Shown in pieces: positions 26,236 to 36,266 of a stretch of 64,000 bases of DNA. The stretch spans positions 868,001-932,000 of the forward strand of contig JAIUOC010000001.1 in assembly GCA_020161265.1 (NCBI GenBank), given 5' to 3'. The stretch comes from Chloroflexota bacterium. GTDB taxonomy: Bacteria > Chloroflexota > Chloroflexia > Chloroflexales > Herpetosiphonaceae. How positions within the stretch are numbered: the first letter of the stretch is position 1; each line of letters opens with the position of its first letter. The position numbers and the translations under genes were made by a program. The notes under the pieces are model-generated. The model did not search any database, had not been told where the DNA came from, and saw only the letters and a program-made list of their open reading frames with translations.

Positions 26236-27231
26236 CTATATTTCGCGGCGAATTACATAACTCCCGTTATCAATCCGCTCAACAATAATAGCATCACGTT
26301 CTAGCGCTTTGGCAAAATCCTGGCGGTAGGTGGGATGCATAGCGTTGACAATTTCATCCTTCATTGCCTCAATTGTTTGCTTGGTAAAGTCAAGATGCAT
26401 AACCGAAAGATTCGATACGACCAACGGGAGATCATAATCGTTTGTCATGGTTGGCTCTAATAAAAAGGTCATTCCATCGTGCTTGATAATGCTCGTGCGC
26501 ATCGCTTCAACCAAATTTGCATGCACAAAATTGTTCCGCAGCGCACGAACTGCTTTATATTGAGCATAAACTGCAGTATCAATCGGGATACGGTCACCGC
26601 TAAAACAGATACAATAGATTGGAGCCATCGCGATTTTTGTATCAATCGGCGATTTAATCGCCGGTTCACGAGTATCTTTACTATCCCGAATCGCAGGTTT
26701 GAGATACAGATCATATAAAATATTGAGTAAACCCTCAAACGCTGAGAGGAATTGAAAAAAGGCCGAGCGACAAAGTGTATTACCTTGCTGACTCGACCGT
26801 AGATCCTTTGCCAATGCCAAAAGTTCCGCCCCGGTATCCATATACACACGATATGGATTCTGCAGCATTACAAGATTACTTGACTTTGAATCTCTTTTAA
26901 TCGCAGAATCCTGATTATTCCGTGCTTTATTAAAGATTGTTTTCAAACTTTCATAGATCGCTTGGGCTGTTGCAACAAGTTGGTCATCAGGATAAATAAT
27001 CAATGTGCAACCATAGAGTTTCCAATCGCTGATCCGCAGAAATGCATTTGGAGCCTCAAGTTCGTAGCTCCATTGACTATTTTTGCTCAACGCTGCATTT
27101 GGCATTCCAAATTGGGCCTTGAGTGTGGTATACATGCTGTATGGCTCAATATGATCAATCGCAAACGTATAGGATTTTCGTTTTAAGGTAATTGGATCGA
27201 TCAAGACGGGTTTTAAATCTAGTAAATCCAT
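26236..27231 (-). CDS. Putative HEPN-domain protein of the defence cassette
   Basis: 331 residues with no close family I can name. A helical central part includes RSAFFQFLSAFEGLLNILYDL and then, at about residue 230, VRALRNNFVHAN. The latter fits the R-N-x-x-x-H motif of HEPN nucleases and HEPN-like toxins, following a long helix as in that fold. The N-terminal ~100 residues look alpha/beta. It lies 40 bases downstream of the DUF262 gene and is the last gene of a helicase-methylase-DUF262 cluster. An effector RNase role is plausible but inferred from the motif alone; many HEPN-like proteins are non-catalytic. Confidence 0.55.
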   Translation of the reverse strand: MDLLDLKPVLIDPITLKRKSYTFAIDHIEPYSMYTTLKAQFGMPNAALSKNSQWSYELEAPNAFLRISDWKLYGCTLIIYPDDQLVATAQAIYESLKTIFNKARNNQDSAIKRDSKSSNLVMLQNPYRVYMDTGAELLALAKDLRSSQQGNTLCRSAFFQFLSAFEGLLNILYDLYLKPAIRDSKDTREPAIKSPIDTKIAMAPIYCICFSGDRIPIDTAVYAQYKAVRALRNNFVHANLVEAMRTSIIKHDGMTFLLEPTMTNDYDLPLVVSNLSVMHLDFTKQTIEAMKDEIVNAMHPTYRQDFAKALERDAIIVERIDNGSYVIRREI

Positions 27232-27271
27232 AATATATCCTTATCCCAAAAAAATATTATTCAACACTGTA

Positions 27272-29365
27272 TCAAAGTTCATTATTATGATAATTAAAAG
27301 CTTGTTGAATTAATTCCATCGCATAATCAAGATCTATTAGACCTGTAACACTGTATTCTACGGTCGCATTACCCCAATTTCCAATTCCAGTTGTATTTCG
27401 GGCACGTTGTTGTGGATCATGCAATTGGTCAAACGGAACCCGTAATCCAATCCGTAGGCGACTTTTTTGTGGCTCAACAACACAGAAATTAACATCGAGC
27501 TTGAAGGCAATATATAAACGGGTTTGCTCTTCTTGAATGGCCGCACTCAAATTAAAAATTCGCTGGCGCAGCTCATTATAGCATTCGCGCCAGATCTCTT
27601 GTAAAAATTCCGACCCGATAGTGCTTCCTGCTTGCTCACGTATCGCAACCGGAACACGCTCGACAGCTGTTGGATATGACCATACACTACATGCAGCCTG
27701 TGCCAGCCGTATTGCACGATCTTGAATCGCTCGTTCATCCCAATGCGTCAAGCTCATCAAATCACGATTGAGCATACCGCCTGTATTCAGAAACCCCCCT
27801 GGTGCACGTTGTTTATCAGTAAAACTGGCCTGCTCATCAATTGGTTGCTGAACCAAAGAAAGATTAATTAATCGATTAACCACACTGCCTTGAATTGCTT
27901 GCCACTCAATCCCCAATTCACTTTGCCATTCCATAGTTAAGGGGTTAGCCGTTGGAACAATTTGGGTTACGCTCAAATTCGAAAGATCATGGCTGGATTC
28001 AGGCGATCCCATATGAATGCTATAGAGCAAGTAATTACGGTTACGAAAGTTATTGATGTCTTTGGCAAGCAATTCACGCCGAAATTCTTCATCGTTGGGG
28101 AAGCGTCGATAACTATCTTTATCCAGTAAGGCTGCTTCAAGCCGTGCAATAAATGAGCTATCGAGGTTCAACGAGAAGCGGCTGAGCAAATGAGGATTAT
28201 CCATATCGCGTAATAGGTTGGCAAAGGTTTTATTAAGTGAATTGGTTGGAATACCACAAATAGCGCGTCGAAATACATAGCTTTGACTCAACCGCACGAT
28301 ATACACCATCTCACGCTGTGATAAACGATGAGTTTTATACACCCGCATACATTGCATCAAAAATGGATAAGCAACATCAACTCGTAAAATATGCATATCC
28401 CGAATCGCGGCATCAAGTTCACGATCATTGGTTGTAGCAAAATTAAGATCAGCAAAGTACCCAGAATATGCGCCAATGTCGGCCACAACCTCTTTAACAT
28501 TGAGATTATTCTCGGTCATATAGCGCTTAAATTCATCGTAGACATCTTCGATGTTTGGAATGCGCCCAAGTTTGATCGTCAAGTAGTCGCGCATAAACCG
28601 ATTAAAGCGGGCCGAATAATCGCTCTCAAAGCGTTGTTCCATTGGATACCAATAGGCCTTATACATCGATGATTGATCGTTATGGTTTTGGCCCATCAAA
28701 ATATAATTGCGAATCAAATCAGCTTGAGTTAGTTTCAAACCAGTCGAATTTAAACTTTCAAAAATAAGTTGAGGATTATCTTTATCCCGTTCAAGCGAGA
28801 TTTCAACCACAATAATCCGTTTGATTGCCTCAAAAATTCGTTGAAGATTGGGGGCATTGCGCACACGTTCAAGAAAATAGCGGTAGTTTTCTTGAATTCG
28901 GAGCGAGGCATTAGAATGAAACTCTTCGCGATTAACCACATTAATCAATGCTGATTTATCGCTTTGAGTTAAGAGTAATTTATAATGACGATCTTCATCT
29001 TCATCATTATTCCGCAAATAATAGTTATAGAGCTTCTTACTAGTTATTTCAACTGGCTCATTAACCCGCTCGTCAATCACATTAGCTAACGCAGCTAATA
29101 ACAACGAGAGTGTCGTTAATCGTTGTTGTCCATCAATAACTAACAATTGAGGAACAACACTTTTGCTATATTGATCGTCCTCAACATAGACCACTGAGCC
29201 AATAAAGTGACCCTTGATGCTGACATCTTGGGCTAAGCGCTCAATATCCCGCCAGAGTTGTTCACATTGTTCACGTGTCCAGCTATACGTCCGTTGATAG
29301 ATCGGAATCACAAATTGTTTTGTGCCATTGAGGAATTCAAACAATGCGGTTTCTTTGGCTTTCAT
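27272..29365 (-). CDS. DUF262/GmrSD-like protein with DUF5655-like C-terminus
   Basis: 697 residues. The N-terminal DUF262 domain shows IPIYQRTYSWTREQCEQLW and VIDGQQRLTTLSLLLAAL, the nucleotide-sensing DGQQR motif of GmrS-type proteins. The middle region aligns with DUF1524, but where the nuclease normally has EHIxPQ this protein reads TQIVPTANPLTMEWQSELG. The later N-rich HNH positions also look altered (RLINLSLVQQPIDEQ), so the His-Me-finger nuclease is probably dead. The C-terminal ~90 residues (LRIGLRVPFDQLHDP ... GIGNWGNATVEYSV) resemble DUF5655. AAGGAATTTT precedes the ATG. The protein may act as a sensor or regulator within the methylase-helicase cassette. Confidence 0.85.
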   Translation of the reverse strand: MKAKETALFEFLNGTKQFVIPIYQRTYSWTREQCEQLWRDIERLAQDVSIKGHFIGSVVYVEDDQYSKSVVPQLLVIDGQQRLTTLSLLLAALANVIDERVNEPVEITSKKLYNYYLRNNDEDEDRHYKLLLTQSDKSALINVVNREEFHSNASLRIQENYRYFLERVRNAPNLQRIFEAIKRIIVVEISLERDKDNPQLIFESLNSTGLKLTQADLIRNYILMGQNHNDQSSMYKAYWYPMEQRFESDYSARFNRFMRDYLTIKLGRIPNIEDVYDEFKRYMTENNLNVKEVVADIGAYSGYFADLNFATTNDRELDAAIRDMHILRVDVAYPFLMQCMRVYKTHRLSQREMVYIVRLSQSYVFRRAICGIPTNSLNKTFANLLRDMDNPHLLSRFSLNLDSSFIARLEAALLDKDSYRRFPNDEEFRRELLAKDINNFRNRNYLLYSIHMGSPESSHDLSNLSVTQIVPTANPLTMEWQSELGIEWQAIQGSVVNRLINLSLVQQPIDEQASFTDKQRAPGGFLNTGGMLNRDLMSLTHWDERAIQDRAIRLAQAACSVWSYPTAVERVPVAIREQAGSTIGSEFLQEIWRECYNELRQRIFNLSAAIQEEQTRLYIAFKLDVNFCVVEPQKSRLRIGLRVPFDQLHDPQQRARNTTGIGNWGNATVEYSVTGLIDLDYAMELIQQAFNYHNNEL

Positions 29366-29440
29366 GGAAAATTCCTTAAGCTAAGAGGATGTTCATACCT
29401 GGCAGCATCAATCTATGTACACCGATTGAAAATCAAGCAA

Positions 29441-32400
29441 TTATTCTTCTTCGCTATCACCGCCCATTCGATACTTAATATCATAGTTAATAATATAATC
29501 AAGTTCTTCAGCAGTAAATCCATAGCATTGGGACAATAAGTAATCAATACTATCGATGATGTGTTTCGCCTTGGAAACATCAAAATTAATCTCGTCAGCA
29601 CGAATAATATCACCTCTTCTCTCTCGCATTTTTTTATTGGAATAGTATATATTCAATAAATCTCTAGAAATATCACAAAATAATTGATTTTTACCAAAAA
29701 TATCAAATACCGGAAACTCAAAAACCTCTCTAGAAACAACATCCATACAGTTTGAATTTTGTATCCAAAACCAATAAAACAACTGACTATTCAAGATACA
29801 TAAAACGACATCGATATTTTCTCTATCTACTGAGATAGGTTTATAGTGTGATGATAATGAGTTCAAAATAGCCTTACGCCAATATCTTCCTCCAGAATGA
29901 TAAAAAACTTTTTGGCCAGATTTATTCTCAAAAAAGCCAAGCTTCTTAGAAAACGAAATCATTTTATTAATTATACTAACTTCCAAATTATTCCCTATTT
30001 TAGGAAAATTATTACTCAATCCATCAATATTATCAACTTTTACATAATTCAATTTATCAAATATATAATCTCTACTACCATTAATGCCATCATTCCATCT
30101 TATATAATTAGTACTATATATGCTTTGAGTATATTTTTTTGCTAAGATAGTAATCGAAAGATTCATATCAACGCCGTTAAATAACTTACCAGGGCGAACA
30201 GCATAGTTACTATTCCAAGATGTAAAATTTTTATAAATATCTTGAAGGCTTTTCATTGATTCAGTTGATATCGAGGCAATTGGAACAATCATACCAAGCC
30301 GAATATCTTTATTAACTAAGCAAATCGATCTTTCAATAGCAAAAGCATATAGATTATTAGCTTTTTCTGTACGATATTTTAAAATCGTATATCCTTTTCG
30401 TACTTTAGGATATGCAACATACGGAGGATTACCAATAATAACATCAAATCCGCCCTTATCTTCAATAATACTGTAGAATTCTACAAACCAATGGAATGGC
30501 TTATGGGTTGAAAGCCAAGTCGAAAAATCATCAGCTTTTAATGGGTTTACACGATACTCTTGGGCCAAGTAGTCATTTAAACTGCCGTTGAGTTGATCTA
30601 ATGCTATACGCAGCCTTGCCTTGGATTGAGCAATATTCAGGATGCTTAAATCATCACCCGCTTGCGCAGTTCGAAAGGCATGATAAGCAGTATTGGTCAT
30701 TTTTGCTTGGGCTAAAATACGCTCTTTAGTATTGGACACATCCATTTTGCTATCAAGCAATTCTTCAACTTCAGCATAACGAGCAAAGCCCACTAGCGTA
30801 TTTCCAGCTCGAATATTAAAATCAATATCAGGTAATGGTTCTATCTGTCTGACCGATTCTGCTTGAGCCATTAATTTGAGGAACAAACGTAATTTACAAA
30901 TTTCAACCGCTTCTTCCATAATGTCAACACCATATAAATTCTGTAAAATAATCGTTTTTAGAATAAAATACTGTTTATTAGGATGTTTTTGGCGATTATT
31001 CATACGAGCCAAGACAGCAGTAAAAAATATTGATGACTCTGCATCAAGTGATTTTTGCAGCATTTCTTGCATCCGATCTAAACATTGTTCATAGAGTGGT
31101 TGTAAAATATTCAGTGCTGCAAATAAAAATGCACCAGAGCCACATGTTGGATCAAGTACCGATAACGATTCAAGCGCCGTATATATCGCACGAAGGGTTG
31201 GAGAATGGTCGCACAAAGCAATCACATCACGGGCAAAGCTAATGATATCGAGATTATGGGTAATCAAATCGTTAATCGAAGTAACTCTACCCAACTTAAT
31301 TTGTAATTCTATATGTTGATACTGTTGACGACGAGCAATATGCTCGCGCCACGTCTCGGTTGGGAGAGCAAACTCTTTGGTAGCAGGTTTATTCCATAGG
31401 GTTCGTTGCTGAACATTCTTAAGCCCACAAGCAATCTCTGTTGGTAAATCATGCTTAACACCATAACGGACGGCCTCATAAATATATGCATCGGGATTAC
31501 GTTTCAAAATATCCCATATCCAACCATCCACAGCAAAAGATGGCATAGCAGCATTAACCAAGGCAGCCCGATCAAAGATTGCAGGGATAATTGTATTTTT
31601 ACTGATATATTCAGTAATATCCTCTTTGGTATAATAGGCGCCCATCTGTTTTCGGTTGATATATTTTTCAAAAATATAGCCTAGAACATCTGGATTAATC
31701 TCATTATCGTCATTTGTAAGCCGATCATCAAGATGCCATTGATAGCTATCAAAAAAAATAAATATTTTTTCAAAAGCCACATCAGGAATCCGAATAATAC
31801 GATTTTCAAGCTCCAATTGATGAATATCAAATAAGCCGCCATTTAAGTAGGGTACATCCCCGATTAACGACTTTATTGGAGATGGATAGCTTGGTTTGCT
31901 TAAGCCATCATGGAATAAAACTAATAAAAATTTATTATAAAAGTCATAAAATCCCTGTACACCTGGAGTGTAATTTTTTTTAATTTGGTTCAATTTAGTC
32001 CGCAAATAATTAGGATCACCTGCTAAAAACCCCTTTCGTTGAATAAAATACAGGAACATAAGGCGATTGAGCATTAATGATGTGTACCATTTTCGACTTT
32101 CTTCATCAAGAATACCCTCAATATCTTTCATAAAATTATCGTGGCGTTCTTCAAATAATTTATAAAATTGTTTCGTAACTTTTTCGACATCAAATGCAGA
32201 TCTTGTTCGCTGTGCCATATCAGTAATCGATAATCTGCCTTCTTCGCTGATATCAACGTATAGTTCGGCTAATCGCTGAATGAGATCATCGTTCGTTCTG
32301 CCTCTAGTCCAAGTGAATGCTCGCGGACGACGAATACCATTATCGGATTTTACCCACATCCAAGTTTGGCAGGTTTGAGCAGGATCGATAAAGACCAAAA

Positions 32401-32665
32401 TCCGTTCTTGCGAGAATTTAGCTACTTCGCTATCAAGTTTCAATCGGATCTTAAGATCGGGGATTGATAGATTCGCATCAGTATTCTCACACAACAATAA
32501 GCGTAAGCCTTGTTTATGGGCGATTGGTTTAAGTATAAACGTTCGATCATCAACTGCCAGCAACACAGCTGACTCATTTAAAATACTCCAACCCAACTCA
32601 TCGCGAAGAGCTACAAAGTTAAACGTATTTAGTGCATTGCGTATCTTAGATTGATTAGCAGGCAT
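29441..32665 (-). CDS. Eco57I-like adenine-specific DNA methyltransferase
   Basis: About 1,074 residues from an ATG preceded by GGAGAG. The SAM-binding motif I is VLDPTCGSGAFLF near residue 503; the catalytic motif IV is DVIIGNPPYVAYPK near residue 743, so it is an N6-adenine gamma-class enzyme. The ~400-residue N-terminal region contains ILVFIDPAQTCQTWMWVKSD, similar to the front part of large type IIG/PglX-like enzymes. I see no secure nuclease motif. The last ~330 residues should be target recognition, and their DNA is markedly AT-richer than the rest. It lies between the helicase and DUF262 genes; together they suggest a restriction-like system. Confidence 0.85.
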   Translation of the reverse strand: MPANQSKIRNALNTFNFVALRDELGWSILNESAVLLAVDDRTFILKPIAHKQGLRLLLCENTDANLSIPDLKIRLKLDSEVAKFSQERILVFIDPAQTCQTWMWVKSDNGIRRPRAFTWTRGRTNDDLIQRLAELYVDISEEGRLSITDMAQRTRSAFDVEKVTKQFYKLFEERHDNFMKDIEGILDEESRKWYTSLMLNRLMFLYFIQRKGFLAGDPNYLRTKLNQIKKNYTPGVQGFYDFYNKFLLVLFHDGLSKPSYPSPIKSLIGDVPYLNGGLFDIHQLELENRIIRIPDVAFEKIFIFFDSYQWHLDDRLTNDDNEINPDVLGYIFEKYINRKQMGAYYTKEDITEYISKNTIIPAIFDRAALVNAAMPSFAVDGWIWDILKRNPDAYIYEAVRYGVKHDLPTEIACGLKNVQQRTLWNKPATKEFALPTETWREHIARRQQYQHIELQIKLGRVTSINDLITHNLDIISFARDVIALCDHSPTLRAIYTALESLSVLDPTCGSGAFLFAALNILQPLYEQCLDRMQEMLQKSLDAESSIFFTAVLARMNNRQKHPNKQYFILKTIILQNLYGVDIMEEAVEICKLRLFLKLMAQAESVRQIEPLPDIDFNIRAGNTLVGFARYAEVEELLDSKMDVSNTKERILAQAKMTNTAYHAFRTAQAGDDLSILNIAQSKARLRIALDQLNGSLNDYLAQEYRVNPLKADDFSTWLSTHKPFHWFVEFYSIIEDKGGFDVIIGNPPYVAYPKVRKGYTILKYRTEKANNLYAFAIERSICLVNKDIRLGMIVPIASISTESMKSLQDIYKNFTSWNSNYAVRPGKLFNGVDMNLSITILAKKYTQSIYSTNYIRWNDGINGSRDYIFDKLNYVKVDNIDGLSNNFPKIGNNLEVSIINKMISFSKKLGFFENKSGQKVFYHSGGRYWRKAILNSLSSHYKPISVDRENIDVVLCILNSQLFYWFWIQNSNCMDVVSREVFEFPVFDIFGKNQLFCDISRDLLNIYYSNKKMRERRGDIIRADEINFDVSKAKHIIDSIDYLLSQCYGFTAEELDYIINYDIKYRMGGDSEEE

Positions 32666-32758
32666 AAGATGTCTCTCCAAGCTAGATCATTACATTATGA
32701 GTATTGGATCAGCCACTGGCATTACATCGACACTACAGCTCAAACAGAAGATTCCTAC

Positions 32759-35700
32759 TTAACGATCCCATATCCCTAGTGAGCAAATTAATCGTGGTTC
32801 TCGCACATCATCATCATCATGAATAATACAGAGACGGTTCTCATTTCGCAGCGCCATGATCAATTCAGCGAGAGCTTGATCACTAATTCCTGCTCGAAGT
32901 TGACGATTAATACTATCCAAGGCTGTTTGACGCAGAGGATAACGATAGATGTCATCAACAGCGCGGGATAACTCTGTCGATTCAAATATCTGCCCACGAA
33001 TACTATCTGTATAATGTTTCAAGCGCTCATACGTGCGAAAACGAGCACCAGTGGTTCGGCCTAAGCCACCACCAACGGTTTGTTCTTCATAGGTAATATG
33101 TTCTACACCAGCCTGGACTAAGCTATGATGCTGGATATGACGACTAATAGCAGGGGTATTAGGCGAGCAGGCAGCTGCTTGCAAAATCGTCAACTGTGAC
33201 TGGGTTATATAGCGTTTCGCTTCATCAACCCACGCAAGGGCATCATTTCCATTAGCCGTCCGTAGATAAACTAAGACTCCCGACGGATAAGCAGGAAGTG
33301 AATTAAATGAACGGCTACTATAAATCACGTCTGGAAGATTCGGAATTAAGTGGTTGAGGCCAGGATCATTATCTATAGCATTTTTCCAAATTTGATAGGC
33401 ATACGACACTAAATCAATCTCACCTGGATCATCATCGCCATCAAGCACCGCAGCATTTTCGCTATAGAGATCGAGCAAAGATGTATCATTTTGCTCATCT
33501 TCAAAAAAAGCCTCATCGCTGCCCATAACTTCGGCATTTTGACGTAAGCGATCACGCACTCGTGCCCGTAACTTGAGAATTCGCTCAATTCCATCCGCTG
33601 GTAAGAACGAATAGCAGAGAATTTCTTGAGCAGTTTGACCGATACGATCAATCCGTCCTGCTCGTTGAATGAGTCGAATAATTGCCCAAGGTAAGTCATA
33701 ATTAACAATAATATGGGCATCTTGAAGATTTTGGCCTTCACTCAATACATCAGTAGCAATCAGAATCCGAATTTCATCGCTAGGTTGCAACAGACTAATA
33801 CCGTTGCTCTTAGGGCTAAACCGTCGGATCAACATCGTTGCATCAACTGATCCACCTTTGATCGTCGCTACTTGTTGGATACCCGCTAAGTGTAATTGTG
33901 CTTTGAGATAGTCAAGTGTATCGGCAAACTGGGTAAAAACAAGAATTTTCTCGTGGGGGTGTTGACGTTCGATTAAATCAACCAACTGCTGGAGTTTTCG
34001 ATCATGCGCTGGAATCCATTGCCCACAATGAGTCGCCACATAATGGAGACGTTGGATATCAGCCATTAGCTGGCGTTTCAAATCACGGCTAAAAAAGCTC
34101 GGACGAACCCACTTAAATTGATTATGATAGCGGGTTGCATACGCTTGATACAATACGCTAGCACGCTGGCGAAATCGCAGAGGACTCCACAGGTGATCAG
34201 GCTCTTCTAGGAGTAAGACTGGATCATCATTCGGTGTCGTAATATCATGATCTTGATCATGTTGGCTTGAATCGAGCAAGGCCGCGCTTTGTGAGCCAAG
34301 CGGAATCGCACGATTCTGATCGAGCGCATGTAACACAATATAATTGCGCAGAATATGACGCTCAATTGATTGTAAAAATGCTGGCCCGCCACTTTCCAAG
34401 CGCTTAAAAATATTCGTGCGACTAAACCCGCGTAGCCGATTGCGAGCACGACGCAAATCCTCGATAATTGCAAGCTCACTCGCCGATGGATGCTCAGAAA
34501 ACGATGAGCGAAGATACATTCCAAGCGCATACCGAGGAAGCGTTAATTCATCGATGGCATCGACAACCAACGGATCAAGCAAGCGTGAATAGCCATTATT
34601 AGGATCATCAGGATCAATATTGAAGCGTAGTGTCCGTGGGATGCGTTGGGGGAAAATCGTTTTGTTACCATTTGAAAACTGTAAAAACCGTAAGCCTGTT
34701 TCGACATCAAGAACAGCATAGTTTTGTTTGATGAAGGATCGTGTTCGCCGAACCAAGTATCGGCGCATCAATTCACGCCAGTCATCAGCATAGGTGCTTT
34801 TTTCAAAGGCTGCAAGGGTTGAAGGCGATCGTTGATGCAGTCGCGCAAAATCTAGCTCACCAATCTCACGCAGCAACATTTCAGGCCGAATTCCAAGATC
34901 TTCATCTTCATCAAGAAATAATCCCAATTGGGCTGACAGATCCCGATATTGTTTGTTATAGGGTGTCGCTGATAACAGAATACACTTGCTATCGCTCTGT
35001 TGAATATAGGTTTTGAGCGCCTTATAACGTTGCCCTTCAGGATTACGCAAATTATGACTTTCATCGATCAACACCAAGCGATAGCGTGCTGGAATCGTCT
35101 GCATTTCGGCTTCAGTTACCCGACTTAAGGGCAGCACCCGCGCTCGCAAGCCATAGCGTTGACTATAAGCGACCCACATATCTTCGAGATGTTTAGGGCA
35201 GATAATTAACGTGCTATAGCCATAACTATCCTCCATCATGCGAGCTAAGGCGGTGGCCATCATCGTCTTACCCAAACCCACCACATCGCCGATGAGCACT
35301 CCACCTCGTTGTTTGAGATGACGAGCTGCAATTTTCACGGCTGCTGCCTGAAAATCGAAAAGTTCCTGGTTCATATCAAATGGGATAGAAAATTCGGCTA
35401 AACCTGCGCGAGCTTCCTGCGATAAATGATAAATCATCTTCAAATAGACATGATAGGGAGCAACTGTTGATCCTCGTGCCCAACTTTCATCAATAATCGC
35501 CGCCAATTCTGCTGAAATATCAAGACACCAGCGATCATCCCAAAGTTCATCAAACCATCCTTGTAATTTCTCGCAAGTATTTGTTTCAAGAACATCAAGA
35601 TTCAATTCTGTTTGGGTTACCAAGCCAGCAAACGTCAAATTACTGCTACCAACGTACCCAATAAATGGATTAAGTGGATCAGAAACTTGAAATAAATAAA

Positions 35701-36121
35701 GCTTCGCATGTAGGTTATGACGCAAAAACAATTTAATCACAACTTTGCCTTCTTTAAGTTGGCGGCTCAGCTGACGCAAGCCCGCTTCATCGGCATTATT
35801 GGGAGCACCCACCATTAACTGTTGACGAAACTCCTCAGCCATTTGTTGTTTCAAGCGCACAATTCGCGACTGATCCATCCCAAGATTGGGAACAAGACTT
35901 AGGGCAGCGCGAAGTTCATCACGGGGTGCAGACTGCATCCCAATGAGAACTCGGCAACATGAATGCTGACCACCAGACCATTGATCTATGCGATCAGCAA
36001 TCATTCGCCATCCTCGCAAATTAAAATAGCCAATACAAAAATCAGCCCGAAGCGCTGAATCAAGTGTAAGCAGCAGTTGGTCAAGAAACTGTCGATGCAT
36101 ATTATCAAAGATATCAGGCAT
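32759..36121 (-). CDS. PLD-nuclease-like domain fused to SNF2-type helicase
   Basis: 1,120 residues. Residues ~1-200: phospholipase-D-like domain with HNLHAKLYLF (HxK) near 135 and GYVGSSNLTFAGL. Residues ~250-480: SF2 helicase core with Walker A GDVVGLGKTMMAT near 277, DESHN near 350 and LLSATPYN. Residues ~690-860: helicase C-terminal lobe with EKILVFTQFADTLDYLKAQL, LIATDVLSEGQNLQ and QRAGRIDRIGQT. The last ~250 residues are of unknown fold. Such PLD-helicase fusions accompany methylases in defence islands and probably translocate on DNA and cut it. It is the first gene of the minus-strand cassette. Confidence 0.88.
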   Translation of the reverse strand: MPDIFDNMHRQFLDQLLLTLDSALRADFCIGYFNLRGWRMIADRIDQWSGGQHSCCRVLIGMQSAPRDELRAALSLVPNLGMDQSRIVRLKQQMAEEFRQQLMVGAPNNADEAGLRQLSRQLKEGKVVIKLFLRHNLHAKLYLFQVSDPLNPFIGYVGSSNLTFAGLVTQTELNLDVLETNTCEKLQGWFDELWDDRWCLDISAELAAIIDESWARGSTVAPYHVYLKMIYHLSQEARAGLAEFSIPFDMNQELFDFQAAAVKIAARHLKQRGGVLIGDVVGLGKTMMATALARMMEDSYGYSTLIICPKHLEDMWVAYSQRYGLRARVLPLSRVTEAEMQTIPARYRLVLIDESHNLRNPEGQRYKALKTYIQQSDSKCILLSATPYNKQYRDLSAQLGLFLDEDEDLGIRPEMLLREIGELDFARLHQRSPSTLAAFEKSTYADDWRELMRRYLVRRTRSFIKQNYAVLDVETGLRFLQFSNGNKTIFPQRIPRTLRFNIDPDDPNNGYSRLLDPLVVDAIDELTLPRYALGMYLRSSFSEHPSASELAIIEDLRRARNRLRGFSRTNIFKRLESGGPAFLQSIERHILRNYIVLHALDQNRAIPLGSQSAALLDSSQHDQDHDITTPNDDPVLLLEEPDHLWSPLRFRQRASVLYQAYATRYHNQFKWVRPSFFSRDLKRQLMADIQRLHYVATHCGQWIPAHDRKLQQLVDLIERQHPHEKILVFTQFADTLDYLKAQLHLAGIQQVATIKGGSVDATMLIRRFSPKSNGISLLQPSDEIRILIATDVLSEGQNLQDAHIIVNYDLPWAIIRLIQRAGRIDRIGQTAQEILCYSFLPADGIERILKLRARVRDRLRQNAEVMGSDEAFFEDEQNDTSLLDLYSENAAVLDGDDDPGEIDLVSYAYQIWKNAIDNDPGLNHLIPNLPDVIYSSRSFNSLPAYPSGVLVYLRTANGNDALAWVDEAKRYITQSQLTILQAAACSPNTPAISRHIQHHSLVQAGVEHITYEEQTVGGGLGRTTGARFRTYERLKHYTDSIRGQIFESTELSRAVDDIYRYPLRQTALDSINRQLRAGISDQALAELIMALRNENRLCIIHDDDDVREPRLICSLGIWDR

Positions 36122-36266
36122 ATGGTATTCCCACGACGAAGGAACGGCTTACGCAAGCATACCATACTCTATAACAAATTTACTTACAAGACCTTTAACC
36201 TATAGATCTGATATCAATTATATTTTTTATAGGATTATACTTTCCAGCCTACCATAGCAATCAATC

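Noticed and set aside
26236-36121. Naming the cassette as DISARM or BREX
   Set aside because: There is a methylase, a helicase and a PLD domain, but no DUF1998 (DrmB), no PglZ, no BrxC/BrxL. The resemblance is only at component level.
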